From Congeria kusceri (taxonomy: Eukaryota; Mollusca; Bivalvia; Myida; Dreissenidae), in NCBI GenBank assembly GCA_027627225.1, contig CM051036.1, positions 36,292,426-36,356,425 of the forward strand: DNA of 64,000 nt. The letters are read 5' to 3'. Positions 24,868 to 36,285 of this stretch are shown here, piece by piece; position 1 is the first letter of the stretch; each line of letters opens with the position of its first letter. The translations under genes and the position numbers were made by a program. Under the pieces are notes generated by a model. That model ran no database searches. It had not been told where the DNA came from and saw only the letters and a list, made by a program, of their open reading frames with translations.

Positions 24868-25195
24868 TAAGCAATGGATGGGGGTGGGGGTTCAGAAATT
24901 CCGTATGGAGGGAGGGGGGAGTACGGGGGGGGGGTCAGAAATTCCTTATGGGGGGAGGGGGGAGTACTGGGGTTGGGGGGTGGGTCAGAAATTCATTTTG
25001 GGGGGAGGGGTGAGTACAGGGGGTGGGGGGTCAGAAATTCCTTTTGGGGGAGGGGGGATACAGGGGTCGGGGGGTCAGAATTTCCTTATGGGGGGAGGGG
25101 GAGTACAGGGGTTGGGGGGTCAGAAATTCCTTATGTGGGGAGGGGGGAGAACAGGGGGGGTCAGAAAATCCTTATGCGGGTAGGGGGGAGTACAG
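24868..25195 (+). repeat. G-rich minisatellite, about 46-50 bp unit
   Basis: Seven units of 'tcagaaattccttatggggg' followed by 'gaggggggagtac' and a G-run spacer. Almost every unit has four or more runs of three or more G on the + strand, so G-quadruplex formation is likely. Glycine-rich reading frames appear in three phases and are artefacts. It lies about 330 bp downstream of the minus-strand exon at 25528-25640. Confidence 0.95.
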
Positions 25196-25527
25196 GAGCA
25201 ACAGGAGCGAGATGCACCCTACCATTCTGCTATGGATCTTTCCCCATGATATCATTAGAAGCATCAAACTTTTCTATAACTGAGCTCAGCTATAAAGCTT
25301 TCCTGTCAAGCAAAATGCAAGTACCAGTTCTTCAGAAGGACACGATTCTTAACAAGATTTTCATAGAAATTCATTGGTACAAGTAATAGTGTCAAAATGA
25401 CACAATAATAAATATGTAATGACACAATAATAAGCATGTACCACCAGATATTTTATTAATCATTGCAACTTTGTACATTTTTTTTAATAGTTGTTGAGAT
25501 AACGAATATGTTGCTATTATCACTCAC

Positions 25528-25640
25528 CGACATGGACTGGTTCATGTTGTAGTTTGCAAGGTTGTAACCAGTCTTGGTGGTCTTCTTCCAAATCTGGTCC
25601 TCCCACGCTTTGTTCAAGTGCGCGTTCACAAGAAAGCACT
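25528..25640 (-). CDS. Internal exon (exon 2) of an unidentified minus-strand gene
   Basis: A 113-bp exon with a strong acceptor (accaatttcag) and a consensus donor (tcg|gtgagtg) on the minus strand. It adds two bases to finish a split codon, then 37 codons and ends in phase 0. The peptide is polar, with N-K-A-W-E-D-Q-I-W-K-K, T-K-T-G-Y and N-Y-N-M-N-Q-S-M-S. Codon use is GC-balanced, unlike the AT-rich surroundings. The two leading bases (AG) complete the single G left by the start exon at 32806-32830 to give Glu, so the two exons join in frame. The W/K/N-rich short type is seen in some small ciliary proteins, but I cannot assign it. Confidence 0.75.
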
Positions 25641-25730
25641 CTGAAATTGGTAAATCAATGATAAGTTTTGAGAATGTTGAACAGGGGATAGAGATACACA
25701 TATTATGCCAAATTTAGCAGCTGACAATTG

Positions 25731-25913
25731 GGCCATCCTTAAAAAATTGTTGTTTGCGGAACGAACAAAATATGATGAATATATAACTAACATTTTCGAA
25801 TTTTCAAATAGAAAAAAAATTTGCTTCACTAACGCCAATTAAAACTTGCGATTGGGGCCCAATTCTGTGAGTCGAACATGTTACCGCAAACAAACCATTT
25901 TTTAAGGATGGCC
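25731..25913. mobile_element. MITE 'GGCCATCCTTAAAAAAT' with TTG duplication
   Basis: The left end 'ggccatccttaaaaaattg' and the inverted right end 'attttttaaggatggcc' form terminal repeats of about 28 bp that both continue into 'tttgtttgcgg'-like sequence. TTG at 25728-25730 is repeated at 25914-25916. There is no coding capacity. It lies in the proposed first intron of the minus-strand gene. Confidence 0.85.
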
Positions 25914-28830
25914 TTGCTTCAATGACAACTCTATATTTTTGATTTTCAATAATCAGAGACTTCAATAGATTTTGATAAAAAAAAGTCTAGGTGTCAAATG
26001 ATTCGTCTAAGCCAGGCTTAAAATTTCAAGGGGATAAAATAAAAATTGTAGGGGTCAAAGTACTGAAGTCAAAGGAAGTTTGTGCATATTTTGTAAAATG
26101 CTCTGCAAATAAGTGTTTATAAATGTAAATGCATAAACAACATTCAATAATATAATAAAATAAGTTTACAGTGCTTTTGAAACAAGGTTAGTTACATATA
26201 TATACCTCGTAAGGCCAAGTTAAACCCTTCTTTATTTCCCCCGCCCCTGGTGTGGTCAGGTTGCGGTGACACTAAACTTGACTTAAAACATACTGGTCAT
26301 GAATGTAATTCCGGCCACTTTGTGGGTTTGTTTTTATTAATCTCACGTTGTACACAACTGATCAACATTAAACTTCACATCAATAATCCTGGGTTAAAAA
26401 CTCATATTATGAGCAAGTTTAAATCAGAATGGACGAGTGTAAGGAAACTAAATAAACGGAAATAAACAACATATAAAATGTCCATTTTCCTAGCTCAAAT
26501 GTACGTAAAAAATTGGCCACTTTTTTGTAACCTCGGCAATATTTATAACGAAATAGTTTTTTAAAATAAATATCCTTATCTTAAGAGTAACGATCAAGGT
26601 TTACAAAAATTAAAATGTTGACTAAAATATCCTACCAAAATGACGTTCTTTCACCGGTATCCCCCCTCCCCTCCCCTTAAATTCTGTATAATTTAAACCA
26701 ATGTTGGCAATGTTGAACTGCAAATGGTTTCGTTTCTTTCTTTGCTTGTTTATATTGTGTTGGTTTTGTTTAAACGTCATTTTTATGTCGAAAATAAAGT
26801 AAACAAGTTTTTAAAATCTGAAGCCAAGGGTGACATGACCTATAAATAACTTTAAACTTCCTTTAATTCTATTCAAGGGAGATGATTCAATTTGAAAATC
26901 TTAGTGTGTAGCTGTTAATTTTCACCTGTGCGGGTGTATGCGTTTCATGTAACTAAACAGTTATAATTGATATGAATAAAATAGATAATACATTATTCAA
27001 TTAAATATAGATATTATTAATATGAATATAAATTTCCTAATTATCACAAGCACGTCATTTATGATACGGATCAATAAGTCTAAGGCCGAATTGTCTACTA
27101 AATTAACTAGAACTGGGTCCGGAAAAATCTAGGGGCCGAATAATCTCGGTACCTTGTGTAACCCCTTCGCTGAAGAAGGCTATAACATAAACTTACCGGG
27201 ACTACCTAGAGTTTACGATGATATTGGTATTAATTCCAGCGAGAATTGTAAGAAAATCTGTGATCACCGAATTTAAAGAGAACACACCTCTGGGCAAAAT
27301 AGTGATGTGATCTTTTAAACAGAAGCGGGTGTTTCCTATTTCGTCAAATTTGCTTGTGAAAATTTGTTAACTGTTAGAAGAAATAATAAATTTAAACCTG
27401 TACTCATGCAACACCATATTTTCGGTGCATGCATTACATGATGATGTCAGTTTACCACGTGACTCAATATTTCCTGTTATGATACTGAGATTTCAATTCA
27501 AGAGTAAATAACGATATACTTACTGGATTCGAGAAATCTGTCGAAGTCTGTTGCTATAGAAAGTTTCTTTTGCTAATTGTTTTAAAACAATATTAATCTC
27601 TGTCGCAAAAACGCTTTTTGAAGGGTGGCCAGATATTTACGTACAGGCCGGAATCACGTCCATGACCAGTAGTCGTAAGGTGACTGTCATGTAAATACTC
27701 TCAATGAACTGTGACAACAAGTTACTTTTGATATATCTATCGAAATATCTAGGTTAACCTATATATCATGAAAATTATCTAGGGTAACTTGTCAATATTT
27801 GTCCCACCGGTATTTCAGTTAAAATCAAGGTAAACACATATTTTATGACCACCGTGTTCAGACTAGAAAATTACATGAACCATTATATAAAGAAATGAAA
27901 TCGTTTTCTGCATTAATTCACGAGGATACAGATCATAATTATAGTCATGATTCCCCTGAGTCAGAATTTTCTTTTTGTTAATTTCATGTCAAGCACATAG
28001 TCACGTGTATATTCCAACAGGACAAAACAATTAAATGTGATACTTTTCCTAATATTTCATGTGAAGTTGATTAATATGCAGCAAGCAATGATGTTTTAAT
28101 TAATTGCCAAAAAAATAACATCATTGAAGTCATGTATCATTGATTTCCAATGCTTTTGCCAAAATGTGAAAAAGAATAATAAATTGATGTTTAAAAAAAC
28201 TTATTCATTCCTACCTACCAGGAAACAATGATACACACTCATCCAATGGTATTACATATATCACTTTGTCTTTGATCCATCCCCGTTTTTTACAGTCATA
28301 ATTTAGCCTCAAGTAAGGTTTTGCATTTCATATTTTCAACAAGGCCCTCTGCCATTATATTGTAATCTTTATACTCTTGGTAAAGGAACTTTCCATAACC
28401 CACTGCTCTTGATAATGTGTAATAATCAGTGATTCAATGAATATTTGATGTAAAGTGGCACTGCAGAGTTCAAACAGACCATTAATCAATCAGCTTCTAT
28501 ATACCTGGTATTAAACACAACTTGACAAAGGCAGAAACCAAACCTCTCATGCATGTGCCAAACATCAAACAAACATCAAACAATGTGCATTTTGGCTAGT
28601 TAGCATAATGCCGAATTTTTGTTTTGCAGTGAAATGTAAGTTGTTTGCATTTGGTGACTTTGTGGCCTTAAGATCATGAACAGAACTGAAAAGAAATTTA
28701 TAACACATAAACTTTACAGTTTCCAGTGTTTAACAATAATACATTATACATTATAGTAAATGATCATTAATTTTAATATTTCTAGATCATGCATCAAGGT
28801 CAATGATTGACTCAGCTGGATCCAACAGAA
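25914..28830. other. Putative intron / AT-rich DNA
   Basis: It lies between the exon at 25528-25640 and the start exon at 32806. No additional exon with clear borders was found on the minus strand, and no plus-strand gene. Confidence 0.4.
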
Positions 28831-28940
28831 CCTTACATGAGGGTGGGACAGAGGGGAGGTGGGATGACCTTACATGAGGGTGGGACAGAGGGGAGGTGGG
28901 ATGACCTTACATGAGGGTGGGACAGAGGGGAGGTGGGATG
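28831..28940 (+). repeat. 37-bp tandem repeat, three units
   Basis: Three identical copies of 'ccttacatgagggtgggaca' followed by 'gaggggaggtgggatga'; the last is cut before its end. Purine-rich on +. Confidence 0.96.
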
Positions 28941-29194
28941 CTTTGGTGCCAAATCATGAGAACACCTCGTGCCATTTGTGATACTGGGACTTTCTTGTTA
29001 CAAAATCCAGTAACAATAATTGTGTACTGTATATAATTACACTGTATTGTAACAAATATATTTCATCTACAGGTACTTTTCCCTCCCCTACCCAAAGTTA
29101 TCCTCATCCCCCCAATTTACACATTATAAAAAGCTTTAAACCTAATGCTAATTTGTACTAGAGTGGTGAAGGTTACTTTTGAACCAAATTTTTA

Positions 29195-29720
29195 TTCGAA
29201 AAATTTTGGTTATAAGATTGGGGTATGTCTTTGGGCGGGCGGGCGGGGTGGCAGCGTCAACTTTTCGTTTCGGCTCTCTAACTCGAGAACGGATTGAGCT
29301 ATTGTAATGAAACTTCATACATAGATACCTTATATCGAGACCTCGCATGGGATTGCATATGGGGTTGGTGGGTCAAGGTCACCCTTACTAAAAATAGAAA
29401 AACAGTTTCCACTCAATAACTTGAGAACGCATTGAGATATTTTAATGAAACTTCGTAAATAGATACCTAATATCGAGACCTCACTTGGGATTGCATATGG
29501 GGTGGGTGGGGTCAAGGTCACCATTACTAAAAATAGAAAAATTGTTTTTTGCTCAATAACTTCAAAATGCATCGACATATTTTAATGAAACTTCATACAT
29601 AGATACCTTATATCGAGACCTCGCTTGGGATTGCATATGGGGTGTGTGGGGTCAAGGTCACCATTACTAAAAATAGAAAAACGGTTTCCGCTCAATAACT
29701 TAAAAATGCACCAAGATTCA
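29195..29720 (+). repeat. 138-140 bp tandem units in a dispersed element
   Basis: Three units carrying 'tatcgagacctc', 'gggattgcatatggggt' and 'ggtcaaggtcacc', with 'ttgcatat' at 29353, 29491 and 29631. The block starts after 'attcgaaaaattttggtt' and closes before a related 'attcgaaaaatttggtttt'. The minus-strand frames (29148-29767) are repeat artefacts. I recall the module as dispersed in bivalve genomes. Confidence 0.85.
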
Positions 29721-32700
29721 TTCGAAAAATTTGGTTTTCGGGGAATTTCCACGTTTCTTGTTATCAAATAAGTTGTGGGTTTTGTGGTGCTAAGTTTATA
29801 ATACTTATCAATATGGATACAGGTGGTTCACATATTTCTTAAAAAATAAGAGTAAGTAATCAACAAAATGCAAGACCTGAACACTATCTGATCATCACTC
29901 TGCAGACCAAATGGGCCATGTGCCAAGGATTTCAGTAGTGTTAAAAACTGGAATCAAATGATCTGTCTCAAAATTTGAAGGGGTCAAAATAAAAATTTCT
30001 TTGCTCAAAATACTGAAATTAGAGGAATTTCGTTTCTGCATCTTTGTTACAAAAGTAACTATTATTGTTTTAGTGCTTTTGATGTTGGCGAATTGAAAAA
30101 CAGTTACATCAAATGATGCATGGCAGATTCTTTGCTCATGTCAAAAATGTGAAAATTGCAATTTGCTTGCATCAATAAGCAGGATTCTGCATCTATTAAC
30201 ATTCTTGATGTGCCTTAAAGTAACCTTCAACTACTTGCTGACTTTATTTATATTACCCGTACTTACAAAAAATCAAGGAACTTTGCAATCATACCAAAAG
30301 TATCAATCATACGAAACTTACCACAATAATAGAAAGGCACACTTTTCCAAACCCCTTCCAAAATAGCAGTCTTATTGTGAATAAGTTAATTAGTTATTCA
30401 TTACTTTCAAGCAATTTGTCTTTCCTCTTAAGAAACACCTGTTTTGATAAATTGTTTACAACTTGAAACAGGTAAAAATCTTAACAGAAACAAATGGATA
30501 ATTGAACTAATGTATGGTAAAAATATACAAGTGTTTGGTTAATTGTAAATTTCCCATTTTGAAGTATACATCAAACGATCACAATTTTCTTTCTTTGATG
30601 TTCTCAATCGCAAGAGCCTTATCGCTTACAGGAAGCGTAGAATATAAAATATATATTACTTATTACCAGTAACTATGTTTACATGATTACTATTAATAAT
30701 AATTATTCTGAAGTGTCAGAATAGTTTTTACTTGAGTTGACAATCAAACAAATACCGAAATAATGACCCAGAAAATGGTCCTTAACATAAATTGCAGTTC
30801 CAGGAAATTTCTGCCTCAACAAAAATGCAGGGTATCACTAAACTGACTGCAGGATTCAATTAATCAAATATATCTGGCTATCTGAGAAAGGATCTAGGGT
30901 CAAAAGAAGTGCAGGCATACTGCAGACATGGAATGTAGGGTGAAAATACAAGGTCTGATGCTCATTGATGTTTTCCAAAGATAATGCAATGCTGTGCAGG
31001 AAATTTTTAATTGCCTGTTCACATTCAAGGGATATTCAGGATGCACAGTGAATTTTGTTAAAGCCAAATTATTCTTACAATGTTCTAATCTTGCTCATAT
31101 TTTTGGCATTTTATTAAAATAAGTTACACTTGTGGCCAAACATAAGGTTCTTTAGCCATACCATTATGTTCAACGGTTTAGCCATTGGCTACATACCAAT
31201 TTGGGTTGCACCAGAATAATTTCAAGTTTTGAACAATTGTGGAAATGTTATTTATAATGTAAAATCAATGCATAACTGTGTCTCATTTAAACTTACATTT
31301 ACATTTAAGCACAAGTTGAAGTTGCTGACATTTGATGATTTGAAATGTTGATTATTTCCTGATAAAGCGGTTTAGCGTTTACCCCTTTAGCATTCACAAA
31401 TACTGATATTTAGATGGTACAAACACATTTTAGTTCTTGGAAGACAACATGATAATTACGCTCTTAACTCTTTCTATTACTGTTTCTTAATTGCAAAGAA
31501 TTCACTTATTGGCCATAATTCCTGAGGAAAATAACAATCGGTAGAAATAAAGACCTCAACTCTACCTGATGGTGCCAGGGAATCACAACGCGTTCTATGC
31601 ACTACAAGAGTTGCCAGGCATATGAAAGAAAAACATAAACAAAAGCAAATAAAATTATATCACTAAAAGCACAAATACTAAATTACAAATACATGTACAG
31701 CATAATGTAACATCAACACATGCATCAATCGACATCTGCATGCATTATCACATGCCTCTTGCATGTTGGAAAATGCAATTTACCATAAAGTAGGCACAAT
31801 TGAACATCAAACAAAGATATTTTTCTTCAAAACAATCAAAATAAGGTCAATAACAAAGGCTTCAGCAGCTGTTATTATTCATTCATAGACACACGGTTTA
31901 CATGGATGCAATGTTCAACGTAGGTTAAAACAGGCGTTGCTTTGCAAATGTGATTTTTTTTTTGGTGTGTTTTTATTCAGCAAATAAAAATTATATAAAA
32001 GACTAATGATTCAAGGCATTTCATTCTCAAATGACTATAATCTAAGTTACTTAATCTAAATTCAAATAAAATGCACTTACTTTATTAACAGCGTGTACTA
32101 TTACTAAAACCAAATTAATTAATTGCAACCAGAGAGTTAAAGGAGCTTTAAAAAATACTTATATTTAATGGGCTTTACGAGTATACTTCATACACAATCA
32201 AAATACTTTTTTGAGTATGTATACTTCATATTAGTCTTATCAAAAGACTCTCAATAGATTTAGTTTTTCTTTTTATATAGGCCGAATTTTCGCCAACTCA
32301 AAACTGTCCATATAAAATCAAACTTCAAAGCCAATATTGAGTAACTAACCATCATCTAACTAATTCAAGTCTAATTGTGCAAACTTATATACTTATTATT
32401 CTTATAATCAATGTATGTTACTTGTTGTGATTTAATTAATTTTAAAGGACATTGCCACCTTTGTTCAAGTACTACATTTACAAAACAATCTCTAATGAGA
32501 TTTTAATGGAGTGAGTATCACTATAATTTTAATTAAACAACAACACTCGTCAACATCAACAAAAATGTAAGCAAGAGTCCGCTTTTCTATATTTCATATG
32601 CAAATATACTTGTGCATCCTATTTGCAAGAAAACAACATGGATTGTACTAGGCAGAACACGTGAAAGCAATTAATGCACCAAACGAGTCGACATAATTGG

Positions 32701-32805
32701 CAAACTGACCACTAGTACATCCCTGGCTGAGAGCACGCGCCCAAAACACAAACTATTCGACACCCATCAACACTCGAACAAAGAAATTTCGGACAAGATA
32801 CGTAC
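29721..32805. other. Putative intron / AT-rich DNA, no exon found
   Basis: Long A/T-rich sequence read on both strands without a supported exon, RNA gene or ordered repeat. Confidence 0.45.
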
Positions 32806-32830
32806 CGTGCTTACTCCCTGTTTTGCCCAT
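32806..32830 (-). CDS. Start exon (exon 1) of the unidentified minus-strand gene
   Basis: On the minus strand ATG (32830-32828) in the context 'aaaaatgg' opens eight codons reading M-G-K-T-G-S-K-H plus one base, then a donor 'gtacgtatc'. Met-Gly followed by Lys and Ser at position 6 fits an N-myristoylation consensus (Gly2, small residue at 6). The leftover G joins the AG that opens the exon at 25528-25640 to form a Glu codon, giving an uninterrupted frame across a 7.2-kb intron. The upstream sequence is GC-richer with CpG and CCAAT words, as expected for a promoter. The exon is too short to be certain without transcript data. Confidence 0.58.
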
Positions 32831-32834
32831 TTTT

Positions 32835-33100
32835 ATTCACCCATAGCAGAATTATGAATTGTAATCCAATAATGAACAATAGTTAATCCCTTTTCCGTTA
32901 TAAGTGACCTATTTGTAGCTCGAAAGAACGTAACAACTGACATGCAAATCCGAATAACACACTCCACTACGATACCGTCCGTTTCACTATACTGTGTTTA
33001 CACATACGAAGGCGGCGCGCTACTTTTGATTGACATCGCGGTCGAGTTCATTCCATTGGACGGGTTTATTTCCGCTTCACTCGTTGAGAGTTTATCGATA
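32835..33100 (-). promoter_or_regulatory. Candidate promoter of the minus-strand gene
   Basis: This stretch before the start exon is richer in CpG than anything within several kb ('ggcggcgcgc', 'catcgcggtcgag'). On the minus strand it carries a CCAAT word (from 'ccattggacgg', about 33053). There is no TATA box at a convincing distance. Inferred from composition and position only. Confidence 0.4.
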
Positions 33101-33245
33101 ACTTTATATTTCGTTGAAGTAAATGAATACTGTTGTGTTAAGTTTGAATAAATCAATTATATAAATTATCATCTAAACATGTTTATAGGTCTAATTAATT
33201 ATTGAAATTTAAACTATAATTATAAAAAAATATTAAAATGGTGAT

Positions 33246-33285
33246 TTTTATCCTGATGAAGGCGTAAGCCGAAACGTTGAAAGAT
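33246..33285 (+). ncRNA. Possible hammerhead-ribozyme remnant
   Basis: CTGATGA at 33253-33259 is followed by a 3-bp stem GGC/GCC with a GTAA loop and then GAAAC at 33271-33275, the order of the hammerhead catalytic core. The first closing pair next to the core is A/C, not G/C, and stems I and III are not evident. Hammerhead motifs of this kind are known from Penelope-like retroelements, and the phrase 'cctgatgaaggc ... gccgaaacgtt' recurs in invertebrate repeats. Probably a retroelement relic. Confidence 0.35.
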
Positions 33286-33381
33286 AAATTGAATTGACTG
33301 ATTTCACGTGTTGTTGTTGACTTTTTCCACAATTGTTAACTATAATTATACTAATTTAACTAATAGTTATAATACTAATTC

Positions 33382-33500
33382 TTCTAGTGCTTCTGTCGCT
33401 GCTACTGCTAGTGCTACTGCTACTGCTACTACTATTACCTTATAATAATAATAATAAATAAATAAAAGTAATAATAATAATAATAATAATCATCATCATC

Positions 33501-33539
<39 letters not shown>

Positions 33540-33541
33540 GT
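33382..33541 (+). repeat. Compound trinucleotide microsatellites
   Basis: Consecutive (gct/act)n, (ata)n and (atc)n runs. Confidence 0.96.
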
Positions 33542-33574
33542 TTTATCATTATCGTAACTATTAATAATTTATTA

Positions 33575-34345
33575 ATGGTAGTGATGGTGGTGGCAGTGGT
33601 GGTGATGGCAGTGGTGGTGATGGTGGTGGCAGTGGTGGTGGTAGCAGTAGTGGTGGCTGTGATGGTGGTGGCTGTAGAGGTGGTGGCAGTGGTGGTGGTG
33701 GTGATGGTGGTGGCATTGGTGGTGGTTGTGATGGAGGGGATGGCATTGGTGGTGGTGGCAGTGGTAGTGGTGATGGTGTGGCAGTGGTGGTGGCTGTGAT
33801 GGTGGTGGCAGTGGTGGTGGATGTGATGGTGGTGGCAGTTGTGGTGGCTGTGATGGTGGTGGCAGTGGTGATGGTGGTGGCAGTGGTGGTGGTTGTAGTT
33901 TCAGTGGTGGTGCTTGCAGTGGTGGTGGTGGTGGTGGTGGTGACAGTTGCAGCGGTGGCGGCAGTGGTTGTGGCATTGGCCGTAGTGGTATGTGATGGTG
34001 GTGGTGGCGGTTGTGGTGGCTGTGATGGTGGTGGCAGTGGTGGTGGTGGCATTGGTGGTGGTGGTGGTTGCAGTGGTGGTGGTGGCAGTGGTGGTGGTGG
34101 CAGTGTTTGCAATGGTGGTTGCGGCATTGACCGTGGTGGTATGCGATGGTGGTGGTGGCGGTGGTGGTGGCTGTGGTGGGGATGGCATTAGTGGTGGTTT
34201 CAGTGGTAGTGGTGGCAGTGGTGATTGTGGCGGCCGTAACAGTGGCAGTGGTTGCAGTGGTGGTGGTGGCGGTGGTGATGGAGGCTGTGGTGGTGGCGGT
34301 GGTAGTGGGGCAGATGGTTGCAGTGGTGGGATTGGTAGTGGTTTA
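33575..34345 (+). repeat. 770-bp GGT/GGC trinucleotide-derived tract
   Basis: Nearly unbroken 'ggtggtggcagt'-type words with almost no C-runs on the + strand, giving extreme G/T versus A/C asymmetry. All six frames are open over long stretches (Val/Ala- or Gly-rich on +, Pro/Thr/His-rich on -), the hallmark of low-complexity DNA and not of a gene. Imperfect larger copies can be seen ('ggcattg(g/a)ccgt(a/g)gtggtatg' near 33974 and 34122). Confidence 0.95.
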
Positions 34346-34850
34346 CCGTAGCAATTTTAGTAATAGAACTAGCAATAGCAAAAACGTCAGCATCAAAGTA
34401 GCAGCGCCAGTTTTCGGTTAATGTTATATTAAGTTTATTGAAAACTTTAGTTTTGTACGAGTCTGCTTATCCGAAAGAACGATATTTTCCTAACATCGAG
34501 TGTTCATGCGACCAATGTTAAGGATAAGGACAACTATCTTGAAAATATGTTCAATTATGCACGCACTGTTTTGATTTTGACTGATATTAGCTGGGGCTGG
34601 TATTAAGTTAATCGGCAAACATGAAAAAGTTTTTGTGCATGAAAGACGCCGATCAAAGATTGATTCGTGTTTAAAACGATACCTGTGATTGTAAGGGTGG
34701 GAAAAAAATCCTCCTTTGTCCTAAACTTTTGTAAATGTTATTTTTGTACAAGAAATGTTTTTAGCTTGGTCATGTTCGTTCATGCCGGATATAAATAATA
34801 CCTCACATTATCACTAAACGGGGATTGAGATGCGAAGCTCCCCGTGTCTA
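34346..34850. other. Ordinary DNA, no gene recognised
   Basis: Nothing supported on either strand. Confidence 0.4.
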
Positions 34851-35130
34851 GTGGTACGACAAACAATAGTCGTATGGTACGACATACGACAATCCTATCA
34901 TATAACGATAAACAACAACTTTATGGTACGATATACGAGAATCGTATTATGGTACGATATACGAGAATCGTATTATGGTACGGCAAACCATAGTATTAAG
35001 GTACGACATACGACAGGCGTATCATGGTACGATAAACATGAACCTTATCATACGGTATACGACCGTCCGGTACGACATACGGAAAAGTCGTATACACAGT
35101 ATGTAGTACGACAAACACATGGTGCGATAA
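34851..35130 (+). repeat. Self-complementary tandem repeat 'ggtacgayatacga'
   Basis: About nine imperfect units of 'atggtacgatatacga' followed by 'gaatcgtatt', period near 27-32 bp. Each unit contains 'tacga' and its inverse 'tcgta', so neighbouring units can form hairpins or cruciforms. Reading frames here are artefacts. Confidence 0.88.
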
Positions 35131-35150
35131 ACTACAGTCAATATAGATGA

Positions 35151-35335
35151 TGCGTGTCGTGGGAAAACCGGGCTTAATGCATGTGCGTAAAGTGTCGTCC
35201 CGGATCAACCTGTGCAGTCCGCACAGACTGATCCGGGACGACACTTTCCGTTTTGTGGTATTTTCTGTTTCATGGAAGTCTCTTGTAAATATACATCCAC
35301 TGTATGCATTCAGCCCGATTTTCCCACGACACGCC
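35151..35335. mobile_element. Foldback MITE 'GTGTCGTGGGAAA', copy 3
   Basis: The left end 'gcgtgtcgtgggaaaaccgg' and the right end 'cccgattttcccacgacacgc' pair, and a second internal palindrome surrounds 'gtgcagtccgcac' with 'gtcgtcccggat' arms. This is the best preserved left half of the four copies in this window. Confidence 0.93.
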
Positions 35336-35441
35336 TTATCTACACGTACTTATAATGCGGAACAATGCCACCACACACGACAGTTTTCCCGGTACGACAA
35401 ACGTCAGTCTTCTAGATCTATTACAACAAACCACTGTCTTC

Positions 35442-35601
35442 AGGCCCCATAACTGCGAACATTCTTAACCTTTATCTTAATATTAATCTTAAATTTTTGC
35501 CAATAAAAAAACAATTCGGTATCTATCACGCGTTTTCATTGGTAGATATTCTTAGTTTCAGACTAAGTTTTAGATTGAAAACTTTCGTAGTCATAGGGCC
35601 T
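35442..35601. mobile_element. Foldback element A
   Basis: The left arm 'aggccccataactgcgaaca' is answered by the inverted right arm 'tcgtagtcatagggcct'. A/T-rich interior with 'attcttaacctttatctta'-type words, no coding capacity. Confidence 0.75.
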
Positions 35602-35760
35602 GGCCCCACGACTACGAACATTCTTAAACGTAATCTTTGTCTTAATCTTAAATATTAAACCAATGGAAATGAAAAATCAAATGTAACAAACATTCTCATT
35701 GGTCAATATTTTAAACTGAGGCTAAGTTAAATATTGAGAACTTACGTAGTTGTGAGGCCT
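35602..35760. mobile_element. Foldback element B, head-to-tail with A
   Basis: The left arm 'ggccccacgactacgaacat' and the right arm 'acgtagttgtgaggcc' are inverted repeats. The layout and inner words match element A closely, so A and B are sister copies abutting each other. Confidence 0.78.
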
Positions 35761-36016
35761 GGGCCCGTATTCACAAAGCTCCTTAGGGAAAAGTACAGTA
35801 AATTTCTTAATTCATTAAATTCATTAAGTCTCTGGCTGTTTAATGTAAACATAGTGTTGCATGACTTTTTAAACAGTTAAATATTGCTAACTGTATAGTA
35901 TTTTACCGTTTTGTACAAATAAATCACAGGATTTCACATAGAAAATTTGATCGGAAATGTTCACTTAAGTACAACTTAAGTTAATATTTCCCTTAGGAGC
36001 TTTGTGAATACTGGGG
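35761..36016. mobile_element. Foldback element C 'gggcccgtattcacaaag'
   Basis: The left end 'cgtattcacaaagctcctta' and the right end 'aggagctttgtgaatac' are inverted repeats. No coding capacity. The opening 'gggcccgtattcaca' also starts the repeat at 54134. Confidence 0.85.
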
Positions 36017-36285
36017 TCGTATTCCAGAAACATCTTAAGTGAACTCTTATCCTTAGCCTTTAAATCGTCAACTTTCTTAAGCAATTTATTCCCTGTATAC
36101 ATGAAATTCTGCTAAATTTTCACTAATTATCAACTTATTATTAGCTACTATTTACTTAAATGTAATTGGAATCATTAATTTATATCTAGTTTAAAAAATA
36201 TTACCAAACAAAATTGGAATTTAACTTAGTATTTAAGTGATAATATTTTAAGATGAACTTAAGATGTTTCTGAAATATCGCCCCA
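36014..36285. mobile_element. Foldback element D 'gtattccagaaacatcttaag'
   Basis: The left end 'tattccagaaacatcttaag' and the right end 'cttaagatgtttctgaaata' are inverted. It abuts element C on the left and the LINE remnant on the right. Confidence 0.85.

Noticed and set aside
24851..25386. Glycine-rich frames resembling a structural protein
   Set aside because: Three overlapping phases are open because the G-rich unit lacks stops; this is a minisatellite.
29148..29767. Three minus-strand frames of 60-82 codons
   Set aside because: They repeat one another because they lie in the 138-bp repeat units.
33561..34421. Long Pro/Thr/His-rich and Val/Ala/Gly-rich open frames on both strands
   Set aside because: They are translations of a GGT/GGC trinucleotide tract, open in all frames at once, with no start context, splice signals or domain.
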